A program made the position numbers and the translations under genes. The notes beneath the pieces are model-generated. The model searched no databases. It was not told the origin of the DNA and saw only the letters and a program-made list of their open reading frames with translations. From Emticicia sp. CRIBPO (GTDB taxonomy: Bacteria; Bacteroidota; Bacteroidia; Cytophagales; Spirosomataceae), in assembly GCF_009905725.1 (NCBI RefSeq), contig NZ_JAAAKV010000012.1, forward strand, positions 1 to 64,000: 64,000 nt of DNA, written 5' to 3'. This document shows, in pieces, positions 16,350 to 25,061 of this stretch (within the stretch, counting starts at the first letter, position 1; each line of letters opens with the position of its first letter).

Positions 16350-17765
16350 ATGAAAATTAAACATTCCGAACTTGAAATATCAAATGATAAGCCATTTGAA
16401 AATTGTGTCCTTGGCAGAGAAAACTATGCCAACATACTTACAGGCTTAATTCAGTCATATTCTGATGGTTTTGTTTTGGCAATAAATAATGAGTGGGGCA
16501 CTGGAAAAACTACCTTTGTAAAAATGTGGCAGCAATCTATGCAGAATAAAGCATTTAAAACATTATATTTTAATGCATGGGAAAATGACTTCGACAAGAG
16601 CCCGCTTGTAGCAATAATGTCAGAACTTAAAACTTTATTCAACGTAGGAAAGAATGAAGCTACCTTCAAATCTATTGCAAAGAAAGCAGCATTACTTCAA
16701 TCAAAAATTGCTCCAGCACTTATTAAAGCCATATTAGCAAAATATTTTGATCTTAAGGAATTTAACGATGTTTTAGAAAAAACCGCCGATGCCGGATTTG
16801 AGCTCTTTGAAAATGAAATTACAGAATACGCAGAGAAAAAAAAAGGTTTGATTGAGTTCCGAGAAGAACTTACTAAATTTATTAAAGATGTTAATTCTGG
16901 TTCAAAACCTTTGGTTTTCATAATTGACGAACTTGATAGATGCAGACCAGATTATGCGGTAGAGCTCTTAGAAAACATAAAGCACTTTTTTAACATTCCT
17001 GGGATTGTTTTTGTCCTAGCAATAGATAAGAAACAACTTGGCAATGCCATTAGAGGTTACTACGGCAGTGATTTGATTGATGCCGATGAATATTTACGAA
17101 GATTCATTGATATTGAGTATTCCCTTCCGAATCCTGATACTCTATCCTTTTGCAAATATCTCTATAAGTATTTTGCCTTTATTAACAGTCCAAGTTCCTC
17201 CAGATACAGTGACTCATTTCTTAATCTTGCTTCATCTTTATTTGAGAAATCAAACTTCTCATTAAGACAGCAAGAAAAAGTATTCGCTCACACCAGAATA
17301 GTTTTAAGAAGCCTCAACAATGATACAGAGGAGTATTTTTCTTTTATTTTCATTTTAATTTGTATTAAAATCATTTCTCCAGAATTTTATAGAAAAATTC
17401 AAAATAAGGAACTCTCGATGCAAGAATTAAGTGATTCTTATTTCGATTTTATACCTAAGAATTTTAATATCAACACTTTTATTGACAAAGCTGATGATCC
17501 AAGGACAAGGCAACTGATTTTTATAGAGGCTCAATTAGTATTGTATTATTCAAAATTTATTCATGAAAGAGCATCTGACTTTAGTCAATCTATTTTTCTA
17601 AAGGGGTCTAAAAGTCAATTAACTTTCAAATCTAAATTTGACACCAGCGAGGAAAATAAAGAATTGATGAAAAAATTCACTTATCTTAACGATAGTCGAT
17701 TATCAGAGTTAAGTATCGGATATTTTTTGGACAGAATAAATTTACTAGAACATTCGATATCATAA
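16350..17765 (+). CDS. KAP-family P-loop NTPase
   Basis: 471 residues. Walker A is WGTGKT at 49-54; FNAWEND at 74-80 is the KAP signature after the P-loop; Walker B is LVFIIDELDRCRPD at 188-201, a hallmark of this family; a sensor strand FVLAID is at 221-226. Many KAP NTPases carry membrane helices inserted between Walker A and B; this one has only a helical insert (about 105-180) and no clear membrane segment. The membrane function appears to be supplied by the upstream two-helix protein. KAP proteins include PifA, the F-plasmid phage T7 exclusion protein, so phage exclusion or membrane-associated signalling is a reasonable inference, not shown here. Confidence 0.85.
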   Translation: MKIKHSELEISNDKPFENCVLGRENYANILTGLIQSYSDGFVLAINNEWGTGKTTFVKMWQQSMQNKAFKTLYFNAWENDFDKSPLVAIMSELKTLFNVGKNEATFKSIAKKAALLQSKIAPALIKAILAKYFDLKEFNDVLEKTADAGFELFENEITEYAEKKKGLIEFREELTKFIKDVNSGSKPLVFIIDELDRCRPDYAVELLENIKHFFNIPGIVFVLAIDKKQLGNAIRGYYGSDLIDADEYLRRFIDIEYSLPNPDTLSFCKYLYKYFAFINSPSSSRYSDSFLNLASSLFEKSNFSLRQQEKVFAHTRIVLRSLNNDTEEYFSFIFILICIKIISPEFYRKIQNKELSMQELSDSYFDFIPKNFNINTFIDKADDPRTRQLIFIEAQLVLYYSKFIHERASDFSQSIFLKGSKSQLTFKSKFDTSEENKELMKKFTYLNDSRLSELSIGYFLDRINLLEHSIS

Positions 17766-17846
17766 TTTATAAAGTACCAGTATTAACTGCTCCCCCCAAA
17801 TTCTTAGAAAAACCCAATTTTAATTCGGCTGTAGTATTAAAATTGT

Positions 17847-17854
17847 TATATTTG
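17847..17854 (+). promoter_or_regulatory. Promoter -7 box upstream of thrA
   Basis: TATATTTG matches TAnnTTTG exactly, with TTCG about 20 nt upstream as an imperfect -33 box. The leader to the thrA ATG would be about 70 nt. I see no threonine/isoleucine-rich leader peptide or attenuator stem in it. Confidence 0.5.
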
Positions 17855-17930
17855 CGACGGATCGGTCTGCTTTTTTGAGGGTGGCCTTTCGGTTCGTACT
17901 TTTAGGGATAAATAATATAAGGTCAACTTA

Positions 17931-20390
17931 ATGAAGGTTTTAAAATTCGGAGGAACGTCGGTCGGGACGGTTGAAAGCATTAATCTGGTTATTGATATCA
18001 TTCAGTCCAACCTGCACAAAGGAGAAGACATCGCAGTAGTATATTCGGCCCTGGGGGGCGTCACCAACCGCCTCATTGAAATAGGCAAACTGGCCTCTGA
18101 AGGCAGCAATCAGTACATGGAACACCTGCATTCGGTGGAAGAACGCCACTTTAATGTGATCCGCGGGCTGATCGACATCAAAAGCCAGAGTGCCATCATC
18201 GCCAAAATCAAAGGGCTTTTTAACGAAATCGAAGACCTGCTCAGGGGTATTTCGCTGATCAGGGAACTGAGCCCGCGTACGCTGGATTTCCTGGTGAGTT
18301 TCGGCGAGCGTCTTTCCACAACCATCATTACCGTAACCCTCAACGCCAGGGGTACTCAGGCCGAATACCTGGACGCCCGCGAGGTGATCAAAACGAACAG
18401 CCATTTCGGCCACGCGGAAGTCAACTTCAAAGTAACGAACGAACTCATACAAACGTACTTCGAAAACCATACTGCGGTGCAGTGCATCACGGGTTTTGTG
18501 TCTTCGAACGAAGAGAACATCACGACGACACTCGGACGTGGCGGCTCTGACTATACCGCCTCTATTTTCGGTGCGGCCCTGAATGCCGAGGTGATCGAAA
18601 TATGGACAGATGTGAACGGGATGATGACGGCTGACCCGAGAAAGGTGAAGAATGCCTTTACGATACCGAGCATCTCGTATGCTGAGGCGATGGAATTGTC
18701 GCACTTCGGTGCCAAGGTGATTTATCCGCCGAGTCTGACACCTGCGTTTCAGAAGAACATCCCGGTGAAGGTACTCAACACCTTCGACAGCTCGAATCCG
18801 GGCACGACGGTTTCAAAAGAGATCATTAAAAAGGAATATTCGATTACGGGTATTTCTTCTATAGACGATATATCGCTGGTGAACCTGCAGGGCAACGGCA
18901 TGATCGGTGTGGCGGGGGTTTCTGCCAAGCTTTTCAGCCTGCTGGCGGCCAACCAGATTTCTGTGATCCTGATTTCACAGGCTTCTTCAGAACACTCGAT
19001 CTGTTTTGCGGTAGATCCGAAGTCGGCCAACAAGGTGCAGAGCATCCTGGAGGAAGGGTTTTCGATCGAGATCGGCTGCGGCGACATCGAGAACATCAGC
19101 ATCCAACACAACCTGTCGATTGTGGCGGTAGTGGGTGAAGGCATGAAAGCGAGCTCGGGTACCTCGGGCAAGTTGTTCTCTGTGTTAGGTAAAAACGGTA
19201 TCAACGTGATTGCCACAGCCCAGGGGTCTTCAGAGCTGAACATCTCGGTGGTGATCAGGAAAAAAGACATCAGCAAAGCCCTGAACGCGATTCATGAGGC
19301 TTTTTTCCAGATAGACGGACTGACATTGAACATCTTTGTACTGGGGCCGTCGGGGCTGATCGGCAAGACCTTGCTTCAGCAGATCAACGATCAGAAGGCT
19401 TATCTGAAAAAGAATAAAAACCTCAACCTCAAGATAGCGGGGATAGCGAACACGAAGAAGATGTTGCTGGACCCGAACGGCATCGACATGGCCCACTGGA
19501 AGAAAAACCTGGATGAGCATGGCGAGCTGGTGAACCTGAGCGAGTTTATTGAAGACATACAGGTACTGAACCTTCCGTACAGCATTTTTGTGGATTGTTC
19601 GGCCGATAAAGACATTGTGCAGCATTATTATCCTTTGCTGGACAGCAATATTTCGATTGTGACGCCTAACAAGGTGGCCAATTCGGGCACTTATGCCCAA
19701 TACCAGGCTTTGCAGCAGATCACCCAGAAACGCAACGTGAAGTTTTTGTATGAAACAAACGTGGGTGCGGGTCTGCCGATCATCAACACGCTGCAGGGGC
19801 TGATCAACAGTGGTGACGAAATTCATAAGATCGAAGCGGTGCTTTCGGGTACGCTGGCCTTTATATTTAACAGTTTTTCGGTGGGTCAGAAGTTTGTGGA
19901 TGTCGTAAAAGACGCCAAAGCGAAGGGTTACACCGAACCGGATCCGAGGGATGACCTGAGCGGCACGGACGTGGCCCGCAAGATCCTGATCCTGGCCAGG
20001 GAAGCGGGACATCAGCTGGAGTTCAAAGACGTGGAAATCAACAAACTGCTGAACGAAGCCTGCCTGGCAGCTCCGTCGGTAGAAGATTTTTACAAGGCAT
20101 TGGATGCCGACAACAGCCGTTTTGAACAATTGCTGCTGGAAGCTGAAGGCAAAGACCAGGCCCTGAGATTCATAGCTACGCTGGAAGACGGCAAGGCCTC
20201 CATCGGACTGAAATCTGTGAGCAAATCGCATCCATTTTATAACCTTTCGGGTTCTGAAAACATCGTGTCGTTCACGACAGAAAGATATAAAAACAACCCG
20301 CTGGTGGTAAAAGGCCCCGGTGCCGGAGCTGAAGTGACGGCGATGGGGGTTTTTGCGGATATCATTAGTTTGAGTAGCAATTTTCAGTGA
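17931..20390 (+). CDS. thrA: Bifunctional aspartokinase / homoserine dehydrogenase
   Basis: 819 residues, normal for the fused enzyme. It catalyses the first and third steps of the threonine/methionine branch from aspartate. The N-terminal aspartokinase domain begins with KFGGTSVG (residues 4-11) and includes TLGRGGSDYTA and the aspartate-binding region. Two ACT regulatory units lie at about 310-460. The C-terminal homoserine dehydrogenase starts at about 465 with the nucleotide-binding GPSGLIGKTLL, followed by SVVTPNKVA-type and ETNVGAGLPI motifs, a DLSGTDVARK segment and the closing GPGAGAEVTA. The ACT units suggest feedback control by threonine. thrB follows after a 359-bp repeat-rich gap. 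Confidence 0.96.
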   Translation: MKVLKFGGTSVGTVESINLVIDIIQSNLHKGEDIAVVYSALGGVTNRLIEIGKLASEGSNQYMEHLHSVEERHFNVIRGLIDIKSQSAIIAKIKGLFNEIEDLLRGISLIRELSPRTLDFLVSFGERLSTTIITVTLNARGTQAEYLDAREVIKTNSHFGHAEVNFKVTNELIQTYFENHTAVQCITGFVSSNEENITTTLGRGGSDYTASIFGAALNAEVIEIWTDVNGMMTADPRKVKNAFTIPSISYAEAMELSHFGAKVIYPPSLTPAFQKNIPVKVLNTFDSSNPGTTVSKEIIKKEYSITGISSIDDISLVNLQGNGMIGVAGVSAKLFSLLAANQISVILISQASSEHSICFAVDPKSANKVQSILEEGFSIEIGCGDIENISIQHNLSIVAVVGEGMKASSGTSGKLFSVLGKNGINVIATAQGSSELNISVVIRKKDISKALNAIHEAFFQIDGLTLNIFVLGPSGLIGKTLLQQINDQKAYLKKNKNLNLKIAGIANTKKMLLDPNGIDMAHWKKNLDEHGELVNLSEFIEDIQVLNLPYSIFVDCSADKDIVQHYYPLLDSNISIVTPNKVANSGTYAQYQALQQITQKRNVKFLYETNVGAGLPIINTLQGLINSGDEIHKIEAVLSGTLAFIFNSFSVGQKFVDVVKDAKAKGYTEPDPRDDLSGTDVARKILILAREAGHQLEFKDVEINKLLNEACLAAPSVEDFYKALDADNSRFEQLLLEAEGKDQALRFIATLEDGKASIGLKSVSKSHPFYNLSGSENIVSFTTERYKNNPLVVKGPGAGAEVTAMGVFADIISLSSNFQ

Positions 20391-20749
20391 TTGAATGCCT
20401 GCCAGACCTGAGCTTTGCCCGGGCGGGATAGAGTGAATGAATGAGTATTTGTGAGTTGTGATTTGTATAATTTGAGGGAATGAGTACATGTTTGGTAACA
20501 GGTTCTCGACAGCTACGCTGGCAAACTTCAAACTCGTGTTCTCATTTGTGCTCGAACTGACAAAAGAGGGAGAACTCAAGCTGACAAAGGATAAAAGTCG
20601 AACAGACAAATGGCTATTAAAGTCAAAAAAGCGTTGCCCCCAACGCATAAAAAGCTAACAGCTTATGGCTTATAGCCTGGAGCTTACAGCAAGAATAAAA
20701 AACCCAACAGCTAAAAAGTTAACAGCTAATAGCTCTCAAACAATATAAC
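20391..20749. other. thrA-thrB spacer with AACAGC/TTAGC-like short repeats
   Basis: 359 bp without a gene. The right half holds imperfect repeats built on AACAGCTTATGGC, GGAGCTTACAGC, CCAACAGCTAAAAAGTTAACAGCTAATAGC. They resemble the TTAGC-rich repeats after thrB. No clear terminator or promoter is visible. Confidence 0.5.
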
Positions 20750-21688
20750 GTGGATTCTATAAGAGTTTTTGCCCCGGCTACTGTAGCCAATGTTTCATGT
20801 GGATTTGACATTTTCGGTCTGGCTGTCGACAACCCCGGCGACGAGGTGATTGTCAGAAAGCGTAAGGATGATAAGATTGTGATCACGCAGATTACCGGCG
20901 ATGAAGGTAAGCTGACGCTTGACCCGTTAAGAAATGCGGTTTCTGTGCCGATTTTCAAATACTTACACCAACTGAACCGCAACCATGGTTTTGACATCGA
21001 ACTTCACAAACAAATGCCGCTGGGCAGTGGTTTGGGAAGCAGCTCGGCCAGTTCTGTGGCGGGGGTGTTTGCGGTGAATGAATTGCTGGGCAAACCGATG
21101 CCGGTGCGTGACCTCCTCCCCTTTGCGATGGAAGGCGAGCGTGTAGCCTGCGGATCTGCCCATGCGGACAATGTGGCCCCTGCCCTGCTGGGTGGCTTTG
21201 TGGTGGTGAGGTCGTATTCGCCGCTGGATGTCTTTAAAATCAAAACGCCGGATGATCTTTATGTGACGATCGTCCATCCTGATATAGAAGTAAACACGAA
21301 AGATGCCCGCCATATCCTGAGGAATGAGGTCTCGATGAAAAAGACGATTTCTCAGATGGGTAATGTGGCAGGGATGATTACGGGTCTGATCACTTCTGAT
21401 TATGAGCTGATCGGCCGCTCGATGGTGGATTATATCATTGAGCCGATCCGTTCGATATTGATTCCTCAGTTTTTTGAAGTGAAGATGGCCGCGATGGACA
21501 ACGGAGCCCTGGGTTGCAGCATTTCAGGTGCCGGACCCTCAGTGTTTGCGTTCAGCAAAGGACTGGAGACCGCTCAGAAAGTGGGTGCTGTGATGAAGAA
21601 ACAATTCGAAAAAGAAGGGATTGTGGCGAATTTGTTTGTGTCGGGGATTAATGAGGTAGGCCCGAAGATGCTCGAGCAAGGGGGCTAG
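20750..21688 (+). CDS. thrB: Homoserine kinase
   Basis: 312 residues; GHMP-kinase family. It phosphorylates homoserine for threonine synthesis. Visible are the N-terminal strand RVFAPATVANVSCGFDIFG and the glycine/serine-rich ATP-binding loop PLGSGLGSSSASSVAG (about 88-103), plus the C-terminal GCSISGAGPSVFAF. The start is GTG at 20750-20752, chosen because the conserved VDSIRVFAP begins there and no ATG lies upstream in frame. It follows thrA on the same strand, but threonine synthase (thrC), normally the next gene, is not present. Confidence 0.95.
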   Translation: MDSIRVFAPATVANVSCGFDIFGLAVDNPGDEVIVRKRKDDKIVITQITGDEGKLTLDPLRNAVSVPIFKYLHQLNRNHGFDIELHKQMPLGSGLGSSSASSVAGVFAVNELLGKPMPVRDLLPFAMEGERVACGSAHADNVAPALLGGFVVVRSYSPLDVFKIKTPDDLYVTIVHPDIEVNTKDARHILRNEVSMKKTISQMGNVAGMITGLITSDYELIGRSMVDYIIEPIRSILIPQFFEVKMAAMDNGALGCSISGAGPSVFAFSKGLETAQKVGAVMKKQFEKEGIVANLFVSGINEVGPKMLEQGG

Positions 21689-21915
21689 CTATTAGCGGTT
21701 AGCTTTTAGCAGTTTTGGATTTGATGAATGTTATAAAAATATAGTAGAGACGTTGCATGCAACGTCTCTTTTTCATTTTAGACGGTTTACTTTTTTATTT
21801 CAGGAGATTTGTATTTACCGGGGATATCGTTTATTTGATAATTGTATCTACGGCTATTAGCGGTTAGCTTTTAGCGATTAGCACTTTGGGGCATCAGACG
21901 TTGCATGCAACGTCT
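21688..21915. repeat. Repeat cluster after thrB: TTAGC repeats alternating with palindromes
   Basis: A 23-bp sequence, GCTATTAGCGGTTAGCTTTT plus AGC, occurs twice identically (21688-21710 and 21853-21875). A palindrome with core AGACGTTGCATGCAACGTCT also occurs twice: 21746-21769 (24 bp perfect with flanks) and 21896-21915 (20 bp). The order is repeat A, palindrome, repeat A, palindrome. The first palindrome is followed by TTTTTC and may terminate thrB transcripts. The arrangement resembles REP/REPIN-type intergenic elements; no transposase is nearby. Confidence 0.85.
21746..21775 (+). terminator. Palindrome plus T-run after thrB
   Basis: A 24-bp perfect palindrome followed by a run of Ts, 58 bp beyond the thrB stop. 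It can form a stable hairpin with a U-tract, so it probably ends thrB transcripts. Confidence 0.55.
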
Positions 21916-22040
21916 CTACAAATTGACCGGGTGAATTATCTTCGATATTCATGACAGATCAAAGAATCGATTTCTGATTTAAATCTAAAAAAATATGAGC
22001 AAATGAATAAATAATCCGATATTCCTGTTAGTTTTGTTTT

Positions 22041-22063
22041 ATTATTTAATAGTATTAAATAAT
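22041..22063. promoter_or_regulatory. Probable operator of the TetR regulator
   Basis: ATTATTTAAT-AGT-ATTAAATAAT is a perfect 10-bp inverted repeat with a 3-bp centre. It ends 15 bp before the TetR start codon, where TetR-family proteins usually bind to repress their own gene. Confidence 0.6.
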
Positions 22064-22078
22064 TTATAGCTATTCAAT

Positions 22079-22672
22079 ATGAGTCAGAACAGGATCAGGA
22101 GAGAGGAGGATATTGAGCATTTTAAGAAGACGGTGCTGGACACTGCGATCCTGCTGATGCGGGAGGAAAACGACTGGGGGATGGTTTCGGTGAATAAGAT
22201 TGCTTCCCTGATGCGTTATACACCGCCCAATATTTATCATTATTTTAAGAGTAAGGACGACATCTTGTTTCAGCTGGGTTCCAGGGGGTCTGCCATCCTG
22301 GTTTCGAAATTTACGGCGGTGGCAGAGAGCAATTCTTTTGCCCCCAGGGAAAAACTGAGGCAGATCGGTGTGGCGTACTGGGACTTCTCTGTGGAGCATG
22401 GGGAACTTTACGACCTGATGTTTCATGTCAGACAGAAAAAGCTGGATAAAGAGCGGATATTTACCAACATCGCCACCATCCAGAACATCGTGAAGGAAGT
22501 TAACCCGGCCATTACGACAGATGAGGAAGCCTATAAAGTTTACAATGGCCTGCATTGCCTGCTGCATGGTTTCATATCCATTAAAAAGAACAACCGTATC
22601 CCGATAGATGACCAGGATTATTTCAAAGAGCTTTTTGATGAGGCTCTGCAGAAGTTTGTGGACCAGGTGTGA
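22079..22672 (+). CDS. TetR/AcrR-family transcriptional regulator
   Basis: 197 residues. The N-terminal TetR helix-turn-helix spans about residues 14-62 (VLDTAILLMREENDWGMVSVNKIASLM, then the recognition helix TPPNIYHYFKSKDDI). The C-terminal domain has the WHG-type pattern LRQIGVAYWDFSVEHGELYDLMF at about 97-119. A near-perfect palindrome lies just before the start codon (autoregulation likely). The alpha/beta hydrolase begins 61 bp downstream on the same strand, so the pair is probably one operon induced by a small, perhaps ester-containing, ligand. Confidence 0.9.
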   Translation: MSQNRIRREEDIEHFKKTVLDTAILLMREENDWGMVSVNKIASLMRYTPPNIYHYFKSKDDILFQLGSRGSAILVSKFTAVAESNSFAPREKLRQIGVAYWDFSVEHGELYDLMFHVRQKKLDKERIFTNIATIQNIVKEVNPAITTDEEAYKVYNGLHCLLHGFISIKKNNRIPIDDQDYFKELFDEALQKFVDQV

Positions 22673-22733
22673 AAGTTCGCAGAAAACATGATCAATCAAT
22701 ACCTTAAAATCAAACAAAAAACCAAACCTTGAT

Positions 22734-23708
22734 ATGAACAAAACACTAAAAAATATCTTAAAGGGCCTGCTGATCCTGGTGGTGGTTGTCCTTGCCGCCG
22801 GGTTGATCCTCGCTTATCTTCCTGTTCATTCCGATAATGCCAACAAGGGCATTACGCCCGAACGGGCGGCTGAAATGAGAAAAGAATTTAAAGGTCCGCA
22901 TCACCAGTTTACCACCACAGACGGTGAAACGATATTCCTCAGAAGATGGAATCCGGACACCTTGAGCACGGCCAAAAAAGATATCGCCGTTTTAATATTC
23001 CATGGCATTACGGCACATTCGGGAGCCTATGATATGGCGGGTGTTCCGATTTCAAAGGGCGGCTATACCACCTTCGGAATGGACTGCCGGGGGCATGGTT
23101 TATCAGGAGGTGCCCGCGGTGACAGTCCGGGAAAAGACCGCTGGATTGCGGATTTAGCCGAGTCCGTCAAATATGTAAAAAGCCTCGGTTTCCCGAAAGT
23201 GGTCGTGTTGGGGCATAGCCTTGGCGTGGCTTCAGCCATCTGCACCGCCAACGCCATCCCGGATGATCTTTCAGGCTTAATATTGCTCTCAGGAGCGTAT
23301 GAAGGCAGAAAAGGACTTAACAAACCGACCCCGTTCCTTAAGATGGCCCGGCTTATTTCCAGTTCGGTTTTCAGACCCTCCTACCCTGCTTTTGAATACT
23401 ACAGAGAAGGGATGAAGGTAACCAAAGATACCTTATTTACCTTCAGATATACGCCAAGATACATGACCATGCTGGATGTTAAAACACTACGATTACCGAA
23501 GAACATGAACATTCCCGTACTCGTCGGCACGGGTGACAGTGACGAGCTCTTTGAGGTGGAAAAGGTGAAAGAACTGTATGACCTTATCCCTGGTAATCAA
23601 AAGGAATTTGTGGTCTTAAAGAACACCACACACGCGGTTTTCCCGGTGGAAAGCTGGGAGAGGCTGGTAGTCTGGCTGGATAAAACCTATCGGCCATTAC
23701 CGAAGTGA
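22734..23708 (+). CDS. Membrane-anchored alpha/beta hydrolase (monoacylglycerol-lipase-like)
   Basis: 324 residues. An N-terminal membrane helix or uncleaved signal (about residues 9-30) puts the enzyme outside the cytoplasm. The hydrolase fold shows the oxyanion-hole HG at 90-91, FGMDCRGHGLSGG (monoacylglycerol lipase/lysophospholipase signature) at 114-126, the nucleophile elbow GHSLG with Ser162, an acidic residue in GTGDSDEL, and the catalytic His in TTHAVF near 300. Substrate unknown; lipid or small ester hydrolysis is likely. It is paired with the upstream TetR regulator. Confidence 0.87.
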   Translation: MNKTLKNILKGLLILVVVVLAAGLILAYLPVHSDNANKGITPERAAEMRKEFKGPHHQFTTTDGETIFLRRWNPDTLSTAKKDIAVLIFHGITAHSGAYDMAGVPISKGGYTTFGMDCRGHGLSGGARGDSPGKDRWIADLAESVKYVKSLGFPKVVVLGHSLGVASAICTANAIPDDLSGLILLSGAYEGRKGLNKPTPFLKMARLISSSVFRPSYPAFEYYREGMKVTKDTLFTFRYTPRYMTMLDVKTLRLPKNMNIPVLVGTGDSDELFEVEKVKELYDLIPGNQKEFVVLKNTTHAVFPVESWERLVVWLDKTYRPLPK

Positions 23709-23769
23709 GGCTCAACCGCGTGCGTATCTACCGCGTTGAACACAGATATGATAAGGATTCTTCTTTTCT

Positions 23770-23784
23770 CCGGTCAGAGACCGG
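23770..23784. repeat. Small hairpin in the convergent intergenic region
   Basis: CCGGTC-AGA-GACCGG lies between the stops of the hydrolase and the flavin monooxygenase, followed by a second short palindromic stretch (CGTCCGGAGACG). It could limit read-through, but no T-run follows. Confidence 0.35.
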
Positions 23785-23834
23785 GTTACACCCTCCTTAC
23801 GTCCGGAGACGTTGGAGAGCTTAATTCTATTCAA

Positions 23835-24869
23835 TCATTGCCTCAAGGCCTCCCGAACTGCAGGGGCGACAACCTTGCCGAAGAGTTCAACCGACTTCAG
23901 GATTTTTGAATGCGGCAACTCGTGCCCGCCCATCATCTGTGCCAGGTACCTCGTGTTTTTAAACAGTCCATGGAACATCAGGATTTTGTCTATGACCTCT
24001 TGCGGACTACCTACCATCAGCGGGCCCTGGGTTCTGAGGAATTCAAAATAATGTCTTTCCATCGGTGACCAGCCTCTTTCTTTCCCTACCCTGTTCATCA
24101 GCAATTCATAAGCCGGATAAAACTCGTCAGCAGCCTGTTCTGAATCTTCAGCCAGGTAGAAGTGCGAGTTAATAGCCAGTTTAAATTGTTCAGGATCATG
24201 TCCGGCATCTTTATAGGACTTGCGGTACAGATCAGTGAAAGGTACAAACCTGTCGGGTGTTCCGCCCAGGATGGCGAGGGTCATCGGCAGGTTCATTTTT
24301 CCGGCCCGGATGGCTGAGGCGGGGGTTCCTCCTACTGCCAGCCAGATCGGTAATTCTTCCTGGATAGGACGGGGATAAACGCCGAGGTTCCTGATGGCAG
24401 CCCGGTGTTTGCCTTTCCAGTTGACGATCTCGTTTTTATTGATATTGATCAGCAGATCCAGTTTCTCGGTAAACAATTCATCATAATCCTGCAGGTCGTA
24501 GCCGAATAAGGGGAACGACTCAATGAATGATCCGCGGCCGGCCATGATCTCGGCACGTCCGTTGGAGATGAGATCGAGTGATGCAAAGTTCTGATAAGTT
24601 CTGACCGGGTCTGCCGAACTTAATACGGTTACAGAACTCGATAATTTGATGTTTTTTGTGATGGCTGCTCCGGCTGCCAGTATAACTTCCGGGGCTGAAA
24701 CCATGAAGTCGGGGCGGTGGTGTTCACCCAAAGCAAACACATCCAAACCTACTTCATCTGCCAGTTTTATTTCCGCAAGCAATTCCTGCATGCGTTTGTG
24801 AGCATTGACGGCTTTCCCGCTGACTTTGTCGGGGATGATCTCACCGAAACTACTTATTCCTAATTCCAT
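23835..24869 (-). CDS. LLM-class flavin-dependent monooxygenase
   Basis: 344 residues, normal for the luciferase-like monooxygenase superfamily (single-subunit TIM barrel using FMNH2 or F420-like flavin and oxygen). Visible hallmarks: MELGISSFGE start, LADEVGLDVFALGEHH (37-52), an SSSVTVLSSADPVRTYQNFASLDLIS stretch, GRAEIMAGRGSF, LPIWLAVGG, and the C-terminal GSPQEVIDKI. Substrate unknown; this branch is broadly annotated as Atu2307/CE1758-type. It stands alone, convergent with the hydrolase. Confidence 0.88.
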   Translation of the reverse strand: MELGISSFGEIIPDKVSGKAVNAHKRMQELLAEIKLADEVGLDVFALGEHHRPDFMVSAPEVILAAGAAITKNIKLSSSVTVLSSADPVRTYQNFASLDLISNGRAEIMAGRGSFIESFPLFGYDLQDYDELFTEKLDLLININKNEIVNWKGKHRAAIRNLGVYPRPIQEELPIWLAVGGTPASAIRAGKMNLPMTLAILGGTPDRFVPFTDLYRKSYKDAGHDPEQFKLAINSHFYLAEDSEQAADEFYPAYELLMNRVGKERGWSPMERHYFEFLRTQGPLMVGSPQEVIDKILMFHGLFKNTRYLAQMMGGHELPHSKILKSVELFGKVVAPAVREALRQ

Positions 24870-25061
24870 GATTTGTCCTTTTTTTGTTATGAAGAAAAAC
24901 AGCCCTCAGCAGCACCCGGTTTAAACGCCGGAATTCAACTGAGATGCTGTTTTCTCTTTCCCTTGCCATTATTACAAAATAAGAACCGTAATAGTTTATA
25001 TAAGTTAGTCTATTCCTTTTAGAAACCGGTTTCTGGCGGGAAACTACCTTTTTCTGAACTT

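Noticed and set aside
17940-20648. Long open frames on the minus strand opposite thrA
   Set aside because: They mirror the codon structure of thrA, have His/Arg/Phe-rich low-information sequence and no family resemblance, while thrA on the plus strand is certain.
21964-21976. GAATCGATTTC near the TetR gene as a fifth LacI-type operator
   Set aside because: It lacks both flanking bases of TAAATCGATTTA, has no promoter beside it and lies far from the polysaccharide locus; chance match.
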